Source: Clostridia bacterium (lineage in GTDB: Bacteria; Bacillota; Clostridia; Christensenellales; Aristaeellaceae). From it: a stretch of 5,855 bases of DNA. The notes under the pieces were generated by a model. It saw nothing but the letters and a program-made list of their open reading frames with translations. It was not told the DNA's origin and did not search any database. How positions within the stretch are numbered: the stretch's first letter is position 1; the number at the start of each line of letters is the position of its first letter. The stretch spans positions 1 to 5,855 of the forward strand of contig JAFUWR010000093.1 of assembly GCA_017471125.1 (NCBI GenBank). The letters are read 5' to 3'. Positions 1-5,790 of this stretch are shown in pieces. The position numbers were made by a program, and so were the translations under genes.

Positions 1-1462
1 CGCCGCACTTCGGGCAGGCGCAGTTCACGAAGGATTCGATCCGGGCCAGGGGAGACTGGCCGTCGGTGCCGGGCTCGAAGTTCTCCACGTCCGGCAGGGT
101 CAGGGGCAGCTGGTCGTATGGCACGCCCACGGTGCCGCACACCGGGCAGTGGATCAGCGGTATGGGCTCGCCCCAATAGCGCTGGCGGTTGAAGGCCCAG
201 TCCTTCATCTTGTACTGCACGCCCTTGCGGCCCACGCCCTTTTCGGCCAGGAAATCCAGCATCGCGGCGATGGAATCGGCCTTGTTGTCATACTGGTTCA
301 GGAATTCGGAGTTGACCATCGGGCCGTTGCCGGTGTAGGCCTCGACGCTGATGTCGCCGCCCTGGATGACCTCGATGATGTCCACGCCGAACTTCTTCGC
401 GAATTCCCAGTCGCGCTGGTCGTGGGCGGGCACGGCCATGATCGCGCCGGTGCCGTAGCCCATCATCACGTAGTCGGCGATGAAGATCGGTATCTTCTTG
501 CCGCTGACGGGGTTCACGGCCTCCAGCCCGGCCAGCTTCACGCCGGTCTTGTCCTTTTGAAGCTGGGTGCGCTCGAACTCGGTCTTCTTGGCGCAGGCGT
601 CGCGGTAGGCCACGACCTCGTCCCAGTTGGCGACCTTGTCCTTGTACTTGTCCAGCAGCGGATGCTCCGGGGCCATGACCATGAAGGTCACGCCGAACAG
701 GGTGTCCGGGCGGGTGGTGTAGATCTCCAGCTTCTCGTCGATGCCGTCCAGGGTGAAGTCCACGAACGCGCCGGTGGAGCGGCCGATCCAGGTGACCTGC
801 TGCTGCTTGATGCTCTCGGGATAGTCCACGGTCTCCAGCCCCTCGAGCAGCTTGTCCGCGTACTGGGTGATGCGCAGGTACCACACGTCCTTGGGAAGCT
901 GCACCACGTCAGAGTGGCACACGTCGCACTTGCCGCCCTGGCTGTCCTCGTTGGACAGCACCACCTTGCAGTGGGGGCAGTAGTTGACCAGCGTCTTGGC
1001 GCGGAACACCAGGCCGTGCTCGAACAGCTTCAGGAAGATCCACTGGGTCCACTTGTAGTAGTCCGGCAGGGAGGTGGAGATCTCGCGGCTCCAGTCGAAG
1101 GAGAAGCCGATCTGCTTCATCTGGTCCTTGAAGTGCTCCACGTTCCGGGTGGTGATGACGTGGGGATGGGTGTTGGTCTTGATGGCGTAGTTCTCCGCGG
1201 GCAGGCCGAAGGAGTCGAAGCCCATCGGGAACAGCACGTTGTAGCCCTCCATGCGGCGCTTGCGGGCGACGACCTCAAGCCCGGAGTAGGCCTTGATGTG
1301 GCCCACGTGCATGCCCGCGCCGGAGGGGTAGGGGAACTCCACCAGGCCGTAGAACTTCGGCTTGTCGTGGCTGGCCTCGGCGGCGAAGGCCTGGGTGTCG
1401 TCCCAGCGCTTCTGCCATTTGCGCTCGATGTTCGAGGGATCGTAGACGGGGAAATTGCTCAT
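1..1462 (-). CDS. leuS: Leucyl-tRNA synthetase, N-terminal 487 codons (3' end beyond window)
   Basis: Class I aminoacyl-tRNA synthetase that charges tRNA-Leu with leucine in the cytoplasm. The gene starts at ATG 1462-1460 and runs off the left edge, so 487 residues are visible of a family length of roughly 800-860. In order one sees: the HIGH signature as HVGH at residues 52-55, inside PYPSGAGMHVGH; a four-cysteine zinc ribbon, CPHC at 162-165 and CDVC at 179-182; the start of the CP1 editing domain, with TTRPDTLFG at 249-257; and the editing-site segment GTGAIMAVPAHDQRD at 337-351, whose Asp348 corresponds to the family's conserved editing-pocket Asp. A second Cys pair group (HCPVC, then CACPKC at the very end) begins the next zinc-binding insert. 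The KMSKS loop and anticodon-binding domain lie outside the window. A T-box leader directly upstream implies control by uncharged tRNA-Leu. Identification is secure; nothing visible looks broken. Confidence 0.97.
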   Translation of the reverse strand, partial: MSNFPVYDPSNIERKWQKRWDDTQAFAAEASHDKPKFYGLVEFPYPSGAGMHVGHIKAYSGLEVVARKRRMEGYNVLFPMGFDSFGLPAENYAIKTNTHPHVITTRNVEHFKDQMKQIGFSFDWSREISTSLPDYYKWTQWIFLKLFEHGLVFRAKTLVNYCPHCKVVLSNEDSQGGKCDVCHSDVVQLPKDVWYLRITQYADKLLEGLETVDYPESIKQQQVTWIGRSTGAFVDFTLDGIDEKLEIYTTRPDTLFGVTFMVMAPEHPLLDKYKDKVANWDEVVAYRDACAKKTEFERTQLQKDKTGVKLAGLEAVNPVSGKKIPIFIADYVMMGYGTGAIMAVPAHDQRDWEFAKKFGVDIIEVIQGGDISVEAYTGNGPMVNSEFLNQYDNKADSIAAMLDFLAEKGVGRKGVQYKMKDWAFNRQRYWGEPIPLIHCPVCGTVGVPYDQLPLTLPDVENFEPGTDGQSPLARIESFVNCACPKCG

Positions 1463-1471
1463 CTCAAAACG

Positions 1472-1477
1472 CTCCTT
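1472..1477 (-). promoter_or_regulatory. Ribosome binding site of leuS
   Basis: The minus strand reads AAGGAG, then nine bases, then the ATG at 1462. It lies downstream of the T-box terminator, so ribosomes can reach it only on transcripts that read through. It fixes the leuS start, since no other in-frame start with a comparable site is seen. Confidence 0.85.
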
Positions 1478-1492
1478 AGAGTTTATTTGCTC

Positions 1493-1528
1493 AAAAAGAC
1501 CTTCCGCCTCGCTAAGAGACGGAAGGTC
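1493..1528 (-). terminator. Conditional intrinsic terminator of the leuS T-box leader
   Basis: On the minus strand a 13-bp stem, GACCTTCCGTCTC (1528-1516) with GAGGCGGAAGGTC (1510-1498), contains one G-U pair. A 5-base loop TTAGC sits between the arms and TTTTT (1497-1493) follows. It lies between the T-box sequence and the leuS ribosome binding site. The upstream arm and loop supply the CGU and CUCUU that the antiterminator uses, so tRNA binding should abolish this hairpin. Confidence 0.93.
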
Positions 1529-1706
1529 GATGCCTTTCGCGGTACCACTCTTATTGGCCCACATGGGACCCACTCGATGCCGGTAACGGCGGCAGCCGCC
1601 CGAACGGGACGCTCCGGAACGAGTTCAGCGCTGCGCGACGCCGCCTTGCAGCCATGGGCGGCTCTCTGGGGACGCGGGTCAAACGCCTACTGCTTTCCAT
1701 CCACGC
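1493..1706 (-). promoter_or_regulatory. T-box riboswitch, leucine-specific (CUC specifier), controlling leuS
   Basis: Leader RNA that binds uncharged tRNA-Leu and lets transcription continue into leuS. Stem I spans about 1706-1609. Its base pairs GCGU (1706-1703) with GCGU (1612-1609), and GGAA (1698-1695) with UUCC (1619-1616). These flank an internal loop with a GAA-CUC-G strand, in which CUC at 1623-1621 is the likely specifier codon for leucine. The upper arm carries the AGAGAG bulge element (1667-1662) and a distal hairpin closed by CCGCC (1661-1657) and GGCGG (1645-1641), with a GGCUGCAAG-type loop. Short GC-rich hairpins fill 1608-1555. The T-box sequence AAGAGTGGTACCGCG lies at 1552-1538. 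Its UGGU bulge would pair with the acceptor end ACCA, which fits the A discriminator base of tRNA-Leu. Antiterminator: AAGAG (1552-1548) pairs with CUCUU (1518-1514), and GCG with CGU (1521-1519). These last bases also lie in the terminator, so the two folds exclude each other. Stems II and III are only roughly placed. Confidence 0.94.
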
Positions 1707-1721
1707 GATCAGTGTTTTTTA

Positions 1722-2213
1722 TCAGCCCTCGGTCTTTTCGGCGGCCTCGTCGGCGGCGGCGTCAGCGGCTTCCTCGACGGCCTCCGCGGCCTCGTCGGCA
1801 GCTTCCTCGACGGCCTCGGTCGCCTCGTCGGCGGCCTCCTCCACGGCGGCCTCGGCCTCGGCGGCGGTCTCCTCGACGGCCTCCGCGGCCTCGTCAGCGG
1901 CTTCCTCGACCTCCTCGGCGGCCTCCTCCACGACGGCGGGGGTTTCGACCGCGGTCACGGGGGCCTTTACGAGGTGGGACGAGATGATGGTCGCCACGAT
2001 GGCCAGCACCACGAACGCGGCCACGGCGATGCGGGTGATGCGCTGGAGCTTGCCCTCCATGGACTGGGCCTTGTTCTTGCCGAAGAAGGTTTCAGCGCCG
2101 CCGCCGATCGCGCCCAGGCCCTGGCGCTGGCCCTCCTGCATCAGCACGACGACGATCAGCAGAATGGAGATCAGGATCAATACGATATCGATGATAATGG
2201 ACAGTGCGGTCAT
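1722..2213 (-). CDS. secG: SecG subunit of the Sec translocon with a long acidic Ala/Glu-repeat tail
   Basis: Small accessory subunit of the SecYEG preprotein channel in the cytoplasmic membrane. The 163-residue protein starts at ATG 2213-2211, seven bases after GAGGAGG. Helix 1 is about residues 4-25. The family's conserved loop follows at 25-62 (MQEGQRQGLGAIGGGAETFFG, then MEGKLQRITRI), and helix 2 is about 62-79. SecG is usually about 75-80 residues, so the core ends near residue 82. Residues 83-93 form a linker with prolines. Residues 94-163 form a low-complexity tail with 30 Asp/Glu and a single Lys, built of 11-residue repeats with Val at 102, 113, 124, 135 and 146. In E. coli both SecG termini face outward, so the tail would sit on the outer membrane face; that topology is inferred. 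The gene has its own candidate promoter after the ftsQ terminator and is followed at once by the leuS T-box leader. The core is certain; the tail's role is unknown. Confidence 0.93.
   Translation of the reverse strand: MTALSIIIDIVLILISILLIVVVLMQEGQRQGLGAIGGGAETFFGKNKAQSMEGKLQRITRIAVAAFVVLAIVATIISSHLVKAPVTAVETPAVVEEAAEEVEEAADEAAEAVEETAAEAEAAVEEAADEATEAVEEAADEAAEAVEEAADAAADEAAEKTEG
1746..1910 (-). repeat. Five tandem 33-bp coding repeats in the secG tail (11-residue hendecads)
   Basis: The stretch encodes five consecutive 11-residue units, residues 102-156 of SecG, each beginning with Val-Glu-Glu (units such as VEEAADEAAEA). At DNA level units 1 and 4 are the closest: the 41-base segments 1870-1910 and 1771-1811 differ at only 2 positions and lie exactly 99 bases (three units) apart. 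This suggests growth by unequal recombination or slippage, including a multi-unit step. The reading frame is intact throughout. Confidence 0.9.
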
Positions 2214-2220
2214 GAAACAT

Positions 2221-2227
2221 CCTCCTC
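2221..2227 (-). promoter_or_regulatory. Ribosome binding site of secG
   Basis: GAGGAGG lies seven bases before the ATG at 2213. It supports that start over the out-of-frame ATG at 2220-2218, which abuts the Shine-Dalgarno sequence itself. Confidence 0.85.
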
Positions 2228-2287
2228 AGAACTCTTGCGACTGCGCCCGATGGTCACAGTCATTGTACTCTCACGATATGCTCAAGT

Positions 2288-2316
2288 ATTATAGCACGGT
2301 TTGACCCAAAACGCAA
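2288..2316 (-). promoter_or_regulatory. Promoter of secG (probably also of leuS)
   Basis: A housekeeping-sigma type promoter on the minus strand. The -10 is a perfect TATAAT (2293-2288) preceded by TGC, giving an extended -10, and a -35-like TTGCGT (2316-2311) lies 17 bases upstream. The expected start is near 2281, which leaves an untranslated leader of about 67 bases before secG. The -35 overlaps the downstream arm and U-run of the ftsQ terminator. No promoter of similar quality is visible between secG and leuS, so this one may serve both genes. Confidence 0.8.
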
Positions 2317-2333
2317 CCGTGTTTTCACGGTTT
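2295..2333 (-). repeat. Three copies of an 8-bp motif across the ftsQ terminator and secG promoter
   Basis: On the minus strand AAACCGTG occurs at 2333-2326 and again at 2302-2295, exactly 31 bases apart (about three helical turns). An inverted copy, CACGGTTG (7 of 8 complementary), lies at 2321-2314 between them. The first and inverted copies form the terminator hairpin. The inverted and third copies could form an alternative hairpin or a protein-binding site that overlaps the extended -10. The repeats are plain in the sequence; any operator function is inference. Confidence 0.6.
2308..2332 (-). terminator. Intrinsic terminator after ftsQ
   Basis: The hairpin AACCGTG (2332-2326), loop AAAA, CACGGTT (2321-2315) is followed by GCG and TTTT (2311-2308). 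It lies 20 bases after the ftsQ stop and just upstream of the secG promoter, where an operon end is expected. The 7-bp stem and short, interrupted U-run make it modest, so some read-through into secG is possible. Confidence 0.62.
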
Positions 2334-2352
2334 CTTCTTCATTTAACGTTGA

Positions 2353-3243
2353 TTATATGGCGTCTTGCCCGATGACGGCCCCGTCCTCCGCGGCGGGCTC
2401 CGGCGTCGGCTCGGGCGTGGGCGTGAGCATCCAGGAGATGTCCTGGGTGGGCACGGGGGTGGCCGTCACGACGACCATGGGCAGGTAGTCGGCCTTGTTG
2501 CCGCTGGACACGTCGAGCCGTCCGAGGGTCTCGCCCCGGCTCTCGAGGTCCCGAAGCGTCCCCGCCATCCACGCGATCTTGTTCTCCATGTCGTCGCTAT
2601 TGCCCAGCAGCACGGTCATGCCGGTGCGGGTCAGCAGCTTGATGTCCGACGGGTATTCCAGGTCTAGCTCCGACACGTAGGACGTGACGCCCTTGGTTTT
2701 CAACGCTTCGAGCACGTTCTTCATGGCGGTCAGCTTGGCGGGGGTGGTCTCGAGCTGCTTGCCCAGCCGGTAGGTGGTGGGCTTCAGGCCCGTGACGTAG
2801 GGGATGCTGATCTCCGGCAGGCTGTCGTTGGCGGACACCACGTAGCCGTCCGTGTCCAGCACCAGCAGCTTGCCCGCCTGGAGGATGACCGCGTCCTGCC
2901 CGCGCTCGCGCACGGTGAGCCGCACGGCGACCGGGTAGCGCTTTTGCACGTCCACGTAGGCCAGCACGCCGGTGGCGTCCACGCTGGACTGCACCACGGC
3001 CTTGTCCAGGCCGCTCAGCTTCGACCCCAGCCGTATGCCGCTGGCGCGCACCACCGCGTCGGCGGACAGGCTCTCCGTGCCCACCACCTCCACGTTGCGC
3101 ACGACGAACACGTAGTTCGTCAGCGTGAGCCACAGCGCCAGCAGCGCTATGAGCAGCACCGGGATCCACAGCTTCCCCCGCGGGTCGCGCTGCCTGCGCC
3201 TGCGCCGCCTGGGGGCGGGCCGCCTCTGTCGTCTCTGTGTCAT
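2353..3243 (-). CDS. ftsQ: Cell division protein FtsQ/DivIB (single-pass divisome scaffold with POTRA domain)
   Basis: Bitopic membrane protein that links early and late divisome proteins, acting with FtsL/FtsB-type partners at the septum. The 296 residues comprise: a cytoplasmic N-terminus (1-24) extremely rich in Arg; one membrane helix at about 25-47; a POTRA domain at about 48-114, beginning VRNVEVVGT and ending in a VRER strand; a beta domain to about 256, including the GRLDVSSG strand at 241-248 that ends this fold in the family; and a Thr/Pro tail with TPTPEPTPEP from 274. Length fits DivIB proteins of Gram-positive bacteria. The ATG at 3243 lies only 3 bases after the ftsW stop. Only a weak GGGG (3256-3253) precedes it, inside ftsW, so translation is probably coupled to ftsW. 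It is the last gene of the murD-ftsW-ftsQ operon. The family call rests on domain layout and context more than on strong sequence motifs, which this family lacks. Confidence 0.9.
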   Translation of the reverse strand: MTQRRQRRPAPRRRRRRQRDPRGKLWIPVLLIALLALWLTLTNYVFVVRNVEVVGTESLSADAVVRASGIRLGSKLSGLDKAVVQSSVDATGVLAYVDVQKRYPVAVRLTVRERGQDAVILQAGKLLVLDTDGYVVSANDSLPEISIPYVTGLKPTTYRLGKQLETTPAKLTAMKNVLEALKTKGVTSYVSELDLEYPSDIKLLTRTGMTVLLGNSDDMENKIAWMAGTLRDLESRGETLGRLDVSSGNKADYLPMVVVTATPVPTQDISWMLTPTPEPTPEPAAEDGAVIGQDAI

Positions 3244-3246
3244 GGT

Positions 3247-4410
3247 CTACAACCCCGTTTTATCGCGCGAAATGTTCATCAGCACCGCCACGGCGCACAT
3301 CAGTATCGAGATGGACGTGCCCCCGGCGCTGAAAAAGGGCAGCGGCAGGCCGGTGGTGGGCATCATGCCGATGACCACGGCCACGTTGAGCACCGTCTGC
3401 ACGCCCACCATGCAGGTGATGCCCCCGGCCAGCAGGCTCCCGAAACGGTCCGGGCAGCGGATGGCCACCCGCAGACCGAAGAAGATGAAGGCCGCGAAAA
3501 CGCCCAGTATGGCCACGCAACCCACGTAGCCCAGGTCCTCCCCGACCACGGCGAAGATGAAGTCCGACTCGGGGTAGGGGAGGAAGGCGAACTTCTGCCG
3601 CCCCATGCCCAGCCCCATGCCGAACAGCCCGCCCGACCCGAAGGCCAGCAGCGACTGGGAGAGCTGGTAGCCCTCGTTGGTCATGTAGGCGAAGGGGTCG
3701 CGGAAGGACATGAGCCGCGCCCGCCGATAGTCCTCGGAGAAGGCGTAGAACGTGCCCAGCGCCAGCCCCGCCGCGCCCACCAACCCCAGGTGCAGCCACC
3801 GCGCCCCGGCCAGCATCACCATCACCGCCGCGACGATCAGTATGCTGCCCGCCGTGGACAGGTTCGGCTGCAACAGTATCAGCAAAAACATCGCCCCCGG
3901 CAGTATGAACAGCGGCGTGAGCCCCGTGAAGAACCGGGTCACGTCCCGGGAACGCTGGCTCAGCGCCCGGGCGAGGTAGAGTATCATCGCGTACTTCGCA
4001 AGCTCCGAGGGCTGGAAGCTCACCGGCCCTAAGCGCAGCCAGCGCCGCGAGCCGTTCAGCAGCCTGCCCACGCCGGGGATGGCGACGAGGACGAGCAGCA
4101 GAAAGCTCAGGCCCAGCAGCCCGTTGCACAGCCACGGCTTCCTGAGGACGTGGTAGTCTATCCTAAGCAGCACGGCCATGCCCGCCGCGCCCACGGCGAT
4201 GCCCATCAGCTGGGAATACACCTCGGACAGGGCGTCGCCGTTGTCCTGGGCGTTGTAGTAGCTGGCGGCGTACAGCACCGTCAGGCCCAGCAGTAGCAAT
4301 AGTATAAAGGTCACGACCAGGCCCCGGTCGATGTCCCGTAGCCCGTAGGTATCGCTTCGCGCGGGCACTTCCCGCGTCTCATTGGCCCCGCGGACGGGCG
4401 CCGTCATCAT
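3247..4410 (-). CDS. ftsW: FtsW, SEDS-family septal peptidoglycan polymerase
   Basis: Polytopic membrane protein that polymerises lipid II into glycan strands at the septum together with a class B penicillin-binding protein. The 387 residues are full length for the family, with hydrophobic segments spread throughout. Signature stretches are NGSRRWLRLGP at 119-129, followed by the QPSELAK motif at 133-139; QPNLST at 181-186; YPESDFIFAVVGEDLGYVG at 279-297; and TGLPLPFFSAGGTS at 353-366. Asp283 in SDFIF matches the catalytic Asp of SEDS polymerases. The start chosen is ATG 4410-4408, which overlaps the murD stop as ATGA. A second ATG follows directly at 4407 and would remove one residue. GGAG about 11 bases upstream is a modest ribosome site, so coupling to murD is likely. 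RodA is the nearest alternative, but the murD and ftsQ neighbours favour FtsW. Confidence 0.95.
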   Translation of the reverse strand: MMTAPVRGANETREVPARSDTYGLRDIDRGLVVTFILLLLLGLTVLYAASYYNAQDNGDALSEVYSQLMGIAVGAAGMAVLLRIDYHVLRKPWLCNGLLGLSFLLLVLVAIPGVGRLLNGSRRWLRLGPVSFQPSELAKYAMILYLARALSQRSRDVTRFFTGLTPLFILPGAMFLLILLQPNLSTAGSILIVAAVMVMLAGARWLHLGLVGAAGLALGTFYAFSEDYRRARLMSFRDPFAYMTNEGYQLSQSLLAFGSGGLFGMGLGMGRQKFAFLPYPESDFIFAVVGEDLGYVGCVAILGVFAAFIFFGLRVAIRCPDRFGSLLAGGITCMVGVQTVLNVAVVIGMMPTTGLPLPFFSAGGTSISILMCAVAVLMNISRDKTGL

Positions 4411-5777
4411 CCGCGCCTGCTCTCCAGACCGTTCACGATGCCCTTGAAGATGCGGCCCCGGGCCTCGTAGTCGTCGAACATGTCGAACGACGCGCAGGCC
4501 GGGGACAGCAGCACGTTGCCCCCCTCGGGCGCGAGCTCGAAGCACAGCTCGATGGCCTTCTTGAAGTCGTAGCCCGCGTGGATGTAATCGGTGTAGCCCA
4601 CCTGCTTGAGCGCCGCCTCGATCTCGTGGGCGGTCTCGCCGATGAGCACGGCCTTGATGATGGGCGTTTTCAGCAATTCCTCGCCCAGCGGCACGTAGTT
4701 GGTCTTTTTGGGACTGCCGCCCAAAATCAGCACCGTGGGCCGGTCCATGGCCCGCACGGCCTGGAGGGTGGAGTCCACGTTGGTGCCCTTGGAGTCGTTG
4801 ATGAACCGCACGCCGTCCAGCTCCCGCACGAACTCGATGCGGTGCTCCACGCCGACGAAGGTCTTTAGGGTGTGCGCCACCACGTCCGCCGGGACGCCTG
4901 CCGCCAGGGTCATCGCCGCCGCGGCCAGCGCGTTTTGCAGGTTGTGCTCGCCGGGGATGTAGACCTCGTCGGCGCGGCAGACGGGGACGTTGTCCCCGGG
5001 GGTGCCGTAGACGATCATGCCGTCTAAGACGAACGCGCCGAAGGGCACCGGGTTCCGGGACGAGAACCACCCCACCCGGCACTTGACGCGGTTTGCCATA
5101 TCGCGGGTTACCGGGTCCTCCCAGTTGAGCACCACCCAGTCGTCGCCCACGCTGTTTTCAAAGATGCGCTCCTTGAGGGCGATATACTTCTCCATGGTGC
5201 CGTGGCGGTTCAGATGGTCCTCGGAGATGTTCAGCACCGCGCAGATGGCGGGGTGGAAGTCCCGGGAGGTCTCCATCATGAAGGAGGAAATCTCACAGAC
5301 CGTCACGTCGTCCGGCCCCATTTCCTGGATAGCGCCGGAGTAGGGGATGCCGATGTTGCCCACCACATGGGTGGCGCGGCCCGCGTTCTTGAATATCTCG
5401 CCCACCAGGGTCGTGGTGGTGGTCTTGCCGTTGGTGCCGGTGATGGCCAGCAGCAGGCCGGTGGATTCGCGATAGGCGTACTCGATCTCGCCCATGACCT
5501 CCACGCCCAGCGCCTTGGCCCGGACCACGGCGGGGTTCTCCACCGGGATGCCCGGGGAGACGATCAGCGCGTCCATGCCCTCGACCAGGTTTTCCGGGTG
5601 CTTTTCACCGAGACACAGCTTCGCGCCCCCGGCCTTCAACCCGTCCAGCTTGCCGTCGAACGCGGCCTCCTCCTTGGCGTCGCAGACGTACACCTCCGCG
5701 CCCCGCTCCAGCAGCAGCTTCGCGCAGGCGATGCCGCTGCGGGCCATGCCGAATACCATAACCTTCTTGCCCTTCAT
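4407..5777 (-). CDS. murD: UDP-N-acetylmuramoyl-L-alanine:D-glutamate ligase MurD
   Basis: Cytoplasmic Mur ligase that adds D-glutamate to UDP-MurNAc-L-Ala using ATP, the second amino acid step of peptidoglycan precursor synthesis. The 456 residues match the family length. The N-terminal Rossmann-like domain opens MKGKKVMVFGMARSG. The ATP P-loop GTNGKTT is at 114-120; NISEDHLNRHG at 183-193 carries the Mur ligase His and Asp; Lys202 in LKERIF fits the position of the carbamylated lysine; VEHRIEF at 310-316 and NDSKGTNVDST at 327-337 mark the entry to the third domain; and SPACASFDMFDDYEARG at 425-441 closes the active site. The loop GGSPKKTN at 353-360 departs from the GGxDK form common in the family. 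The start is ATG 5777, with GGGAGG seven bases upstream. A longer reading from TTG 5822 has no such site. It overlaps ftsW by 4 bases. Confidence 0.96.
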   Translation of the reverse strand: MKGKKVMVFGMARSGIACAKLLLERGAEVYVCDAKEEAAFDGKLDGLKAGGAKLCLGEKHPENLVEGMDALIVSPGIPVENPAVVRAKALGVEVMGEIEYAYRESTGLLLAITGTNGKTTTTTLVGEIFKNAGRATHVVGNIGIPYSGAIQEMGPDDVTVCEISSFMMETSRDFHPAICAVLNISEDHLNRHGTMEKYIALKERIFENSVGDDWVVLNWEDPVTRDMANRVKCRVGWFSSRNPVPFGAFVLDGMIVYGTPGDNVPVCRADEVYIPGEHNLQNALAAAAMTLAAGVPADVVAHTLKTFVGVEHRIEFVRELDGVRFINDSKGTNVDSTLQAVRAMDRPTVLILGGSPKKTNYVPLGEELLKTPIIKAVLIGETAHEIEAALKQVGYTDYIHAGYDFKKAIELCFELAPEGGNVLLSPACASFDMFDDYEARGRIFKGIVNGLESRRG

Positions 5778-5784
5778 ACGCAAA

Positions 5785-5790
5785 CCTCCC
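5785..5790 (-). promoter_or_regulatory. Ribosome binding site of murD
   Basis: GGGAGG lies seven bases before ATG 5777 and decides this start over the upstream in-frame TTG at 5822. The remaining bases to 5855 show no convincing promoter or gene; the upstream neighbour lies outside the window. Confidence 0.85.

Noticed and set aside
1707..1740. Possible promoter (TGATAA) for leuS at the secG stop codon
   Set aside because: The -10 match is weak, and the position 17 bases upstream is GC-rich with no resemblance to TTGACA.
1746..1910. Regular 33-bp repeats that superficially resemble a CRISPR array
   Set aside because: The units are contiguous with no spacers, diverge at synonymous and conservative sites, and are in frame within secG.
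149..1987. A 612-codon open frame on the plus strand antisense to leuS and secG
   Set aside because: It is a shadow of GC-rich coding DNA on the other strand. Its translation is low-complexity (His/Gly/Val/Leu-rich, then Arg/Pro runs opposite the secG repeat), it crosses the T-box leader, and no conserved domain is recognisable.
1654..2304. Plus-strand open frame of 216 codons with a Ser/Ala repeat
   Set aside because: It is the reverse complement of the secG tail repeat read in another frame, with no ribosome site, and it runs through the secG promoter. secG on the minus strand has the family core and a Shine-Dalgarno sequence.
2352..2357. A second perfect TATAAT on the minus strand overlapping the ftsQ stop codon
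   Set aside because: No -35-like hexamer lies 16-18 bases upstream, and the terminator hairpin stands between it and secG. It is probably chance, from ATA-TAA at the gene end.
4411..5082. Upstream extension of the ftsW reading frame by about 220 codons
   Set aside because: This part overlaps murD on the same strand in another frame and translates to Arg/Gly-rich sequence without motifs. The FtsW family start is at the ATGA overlap at 4410.
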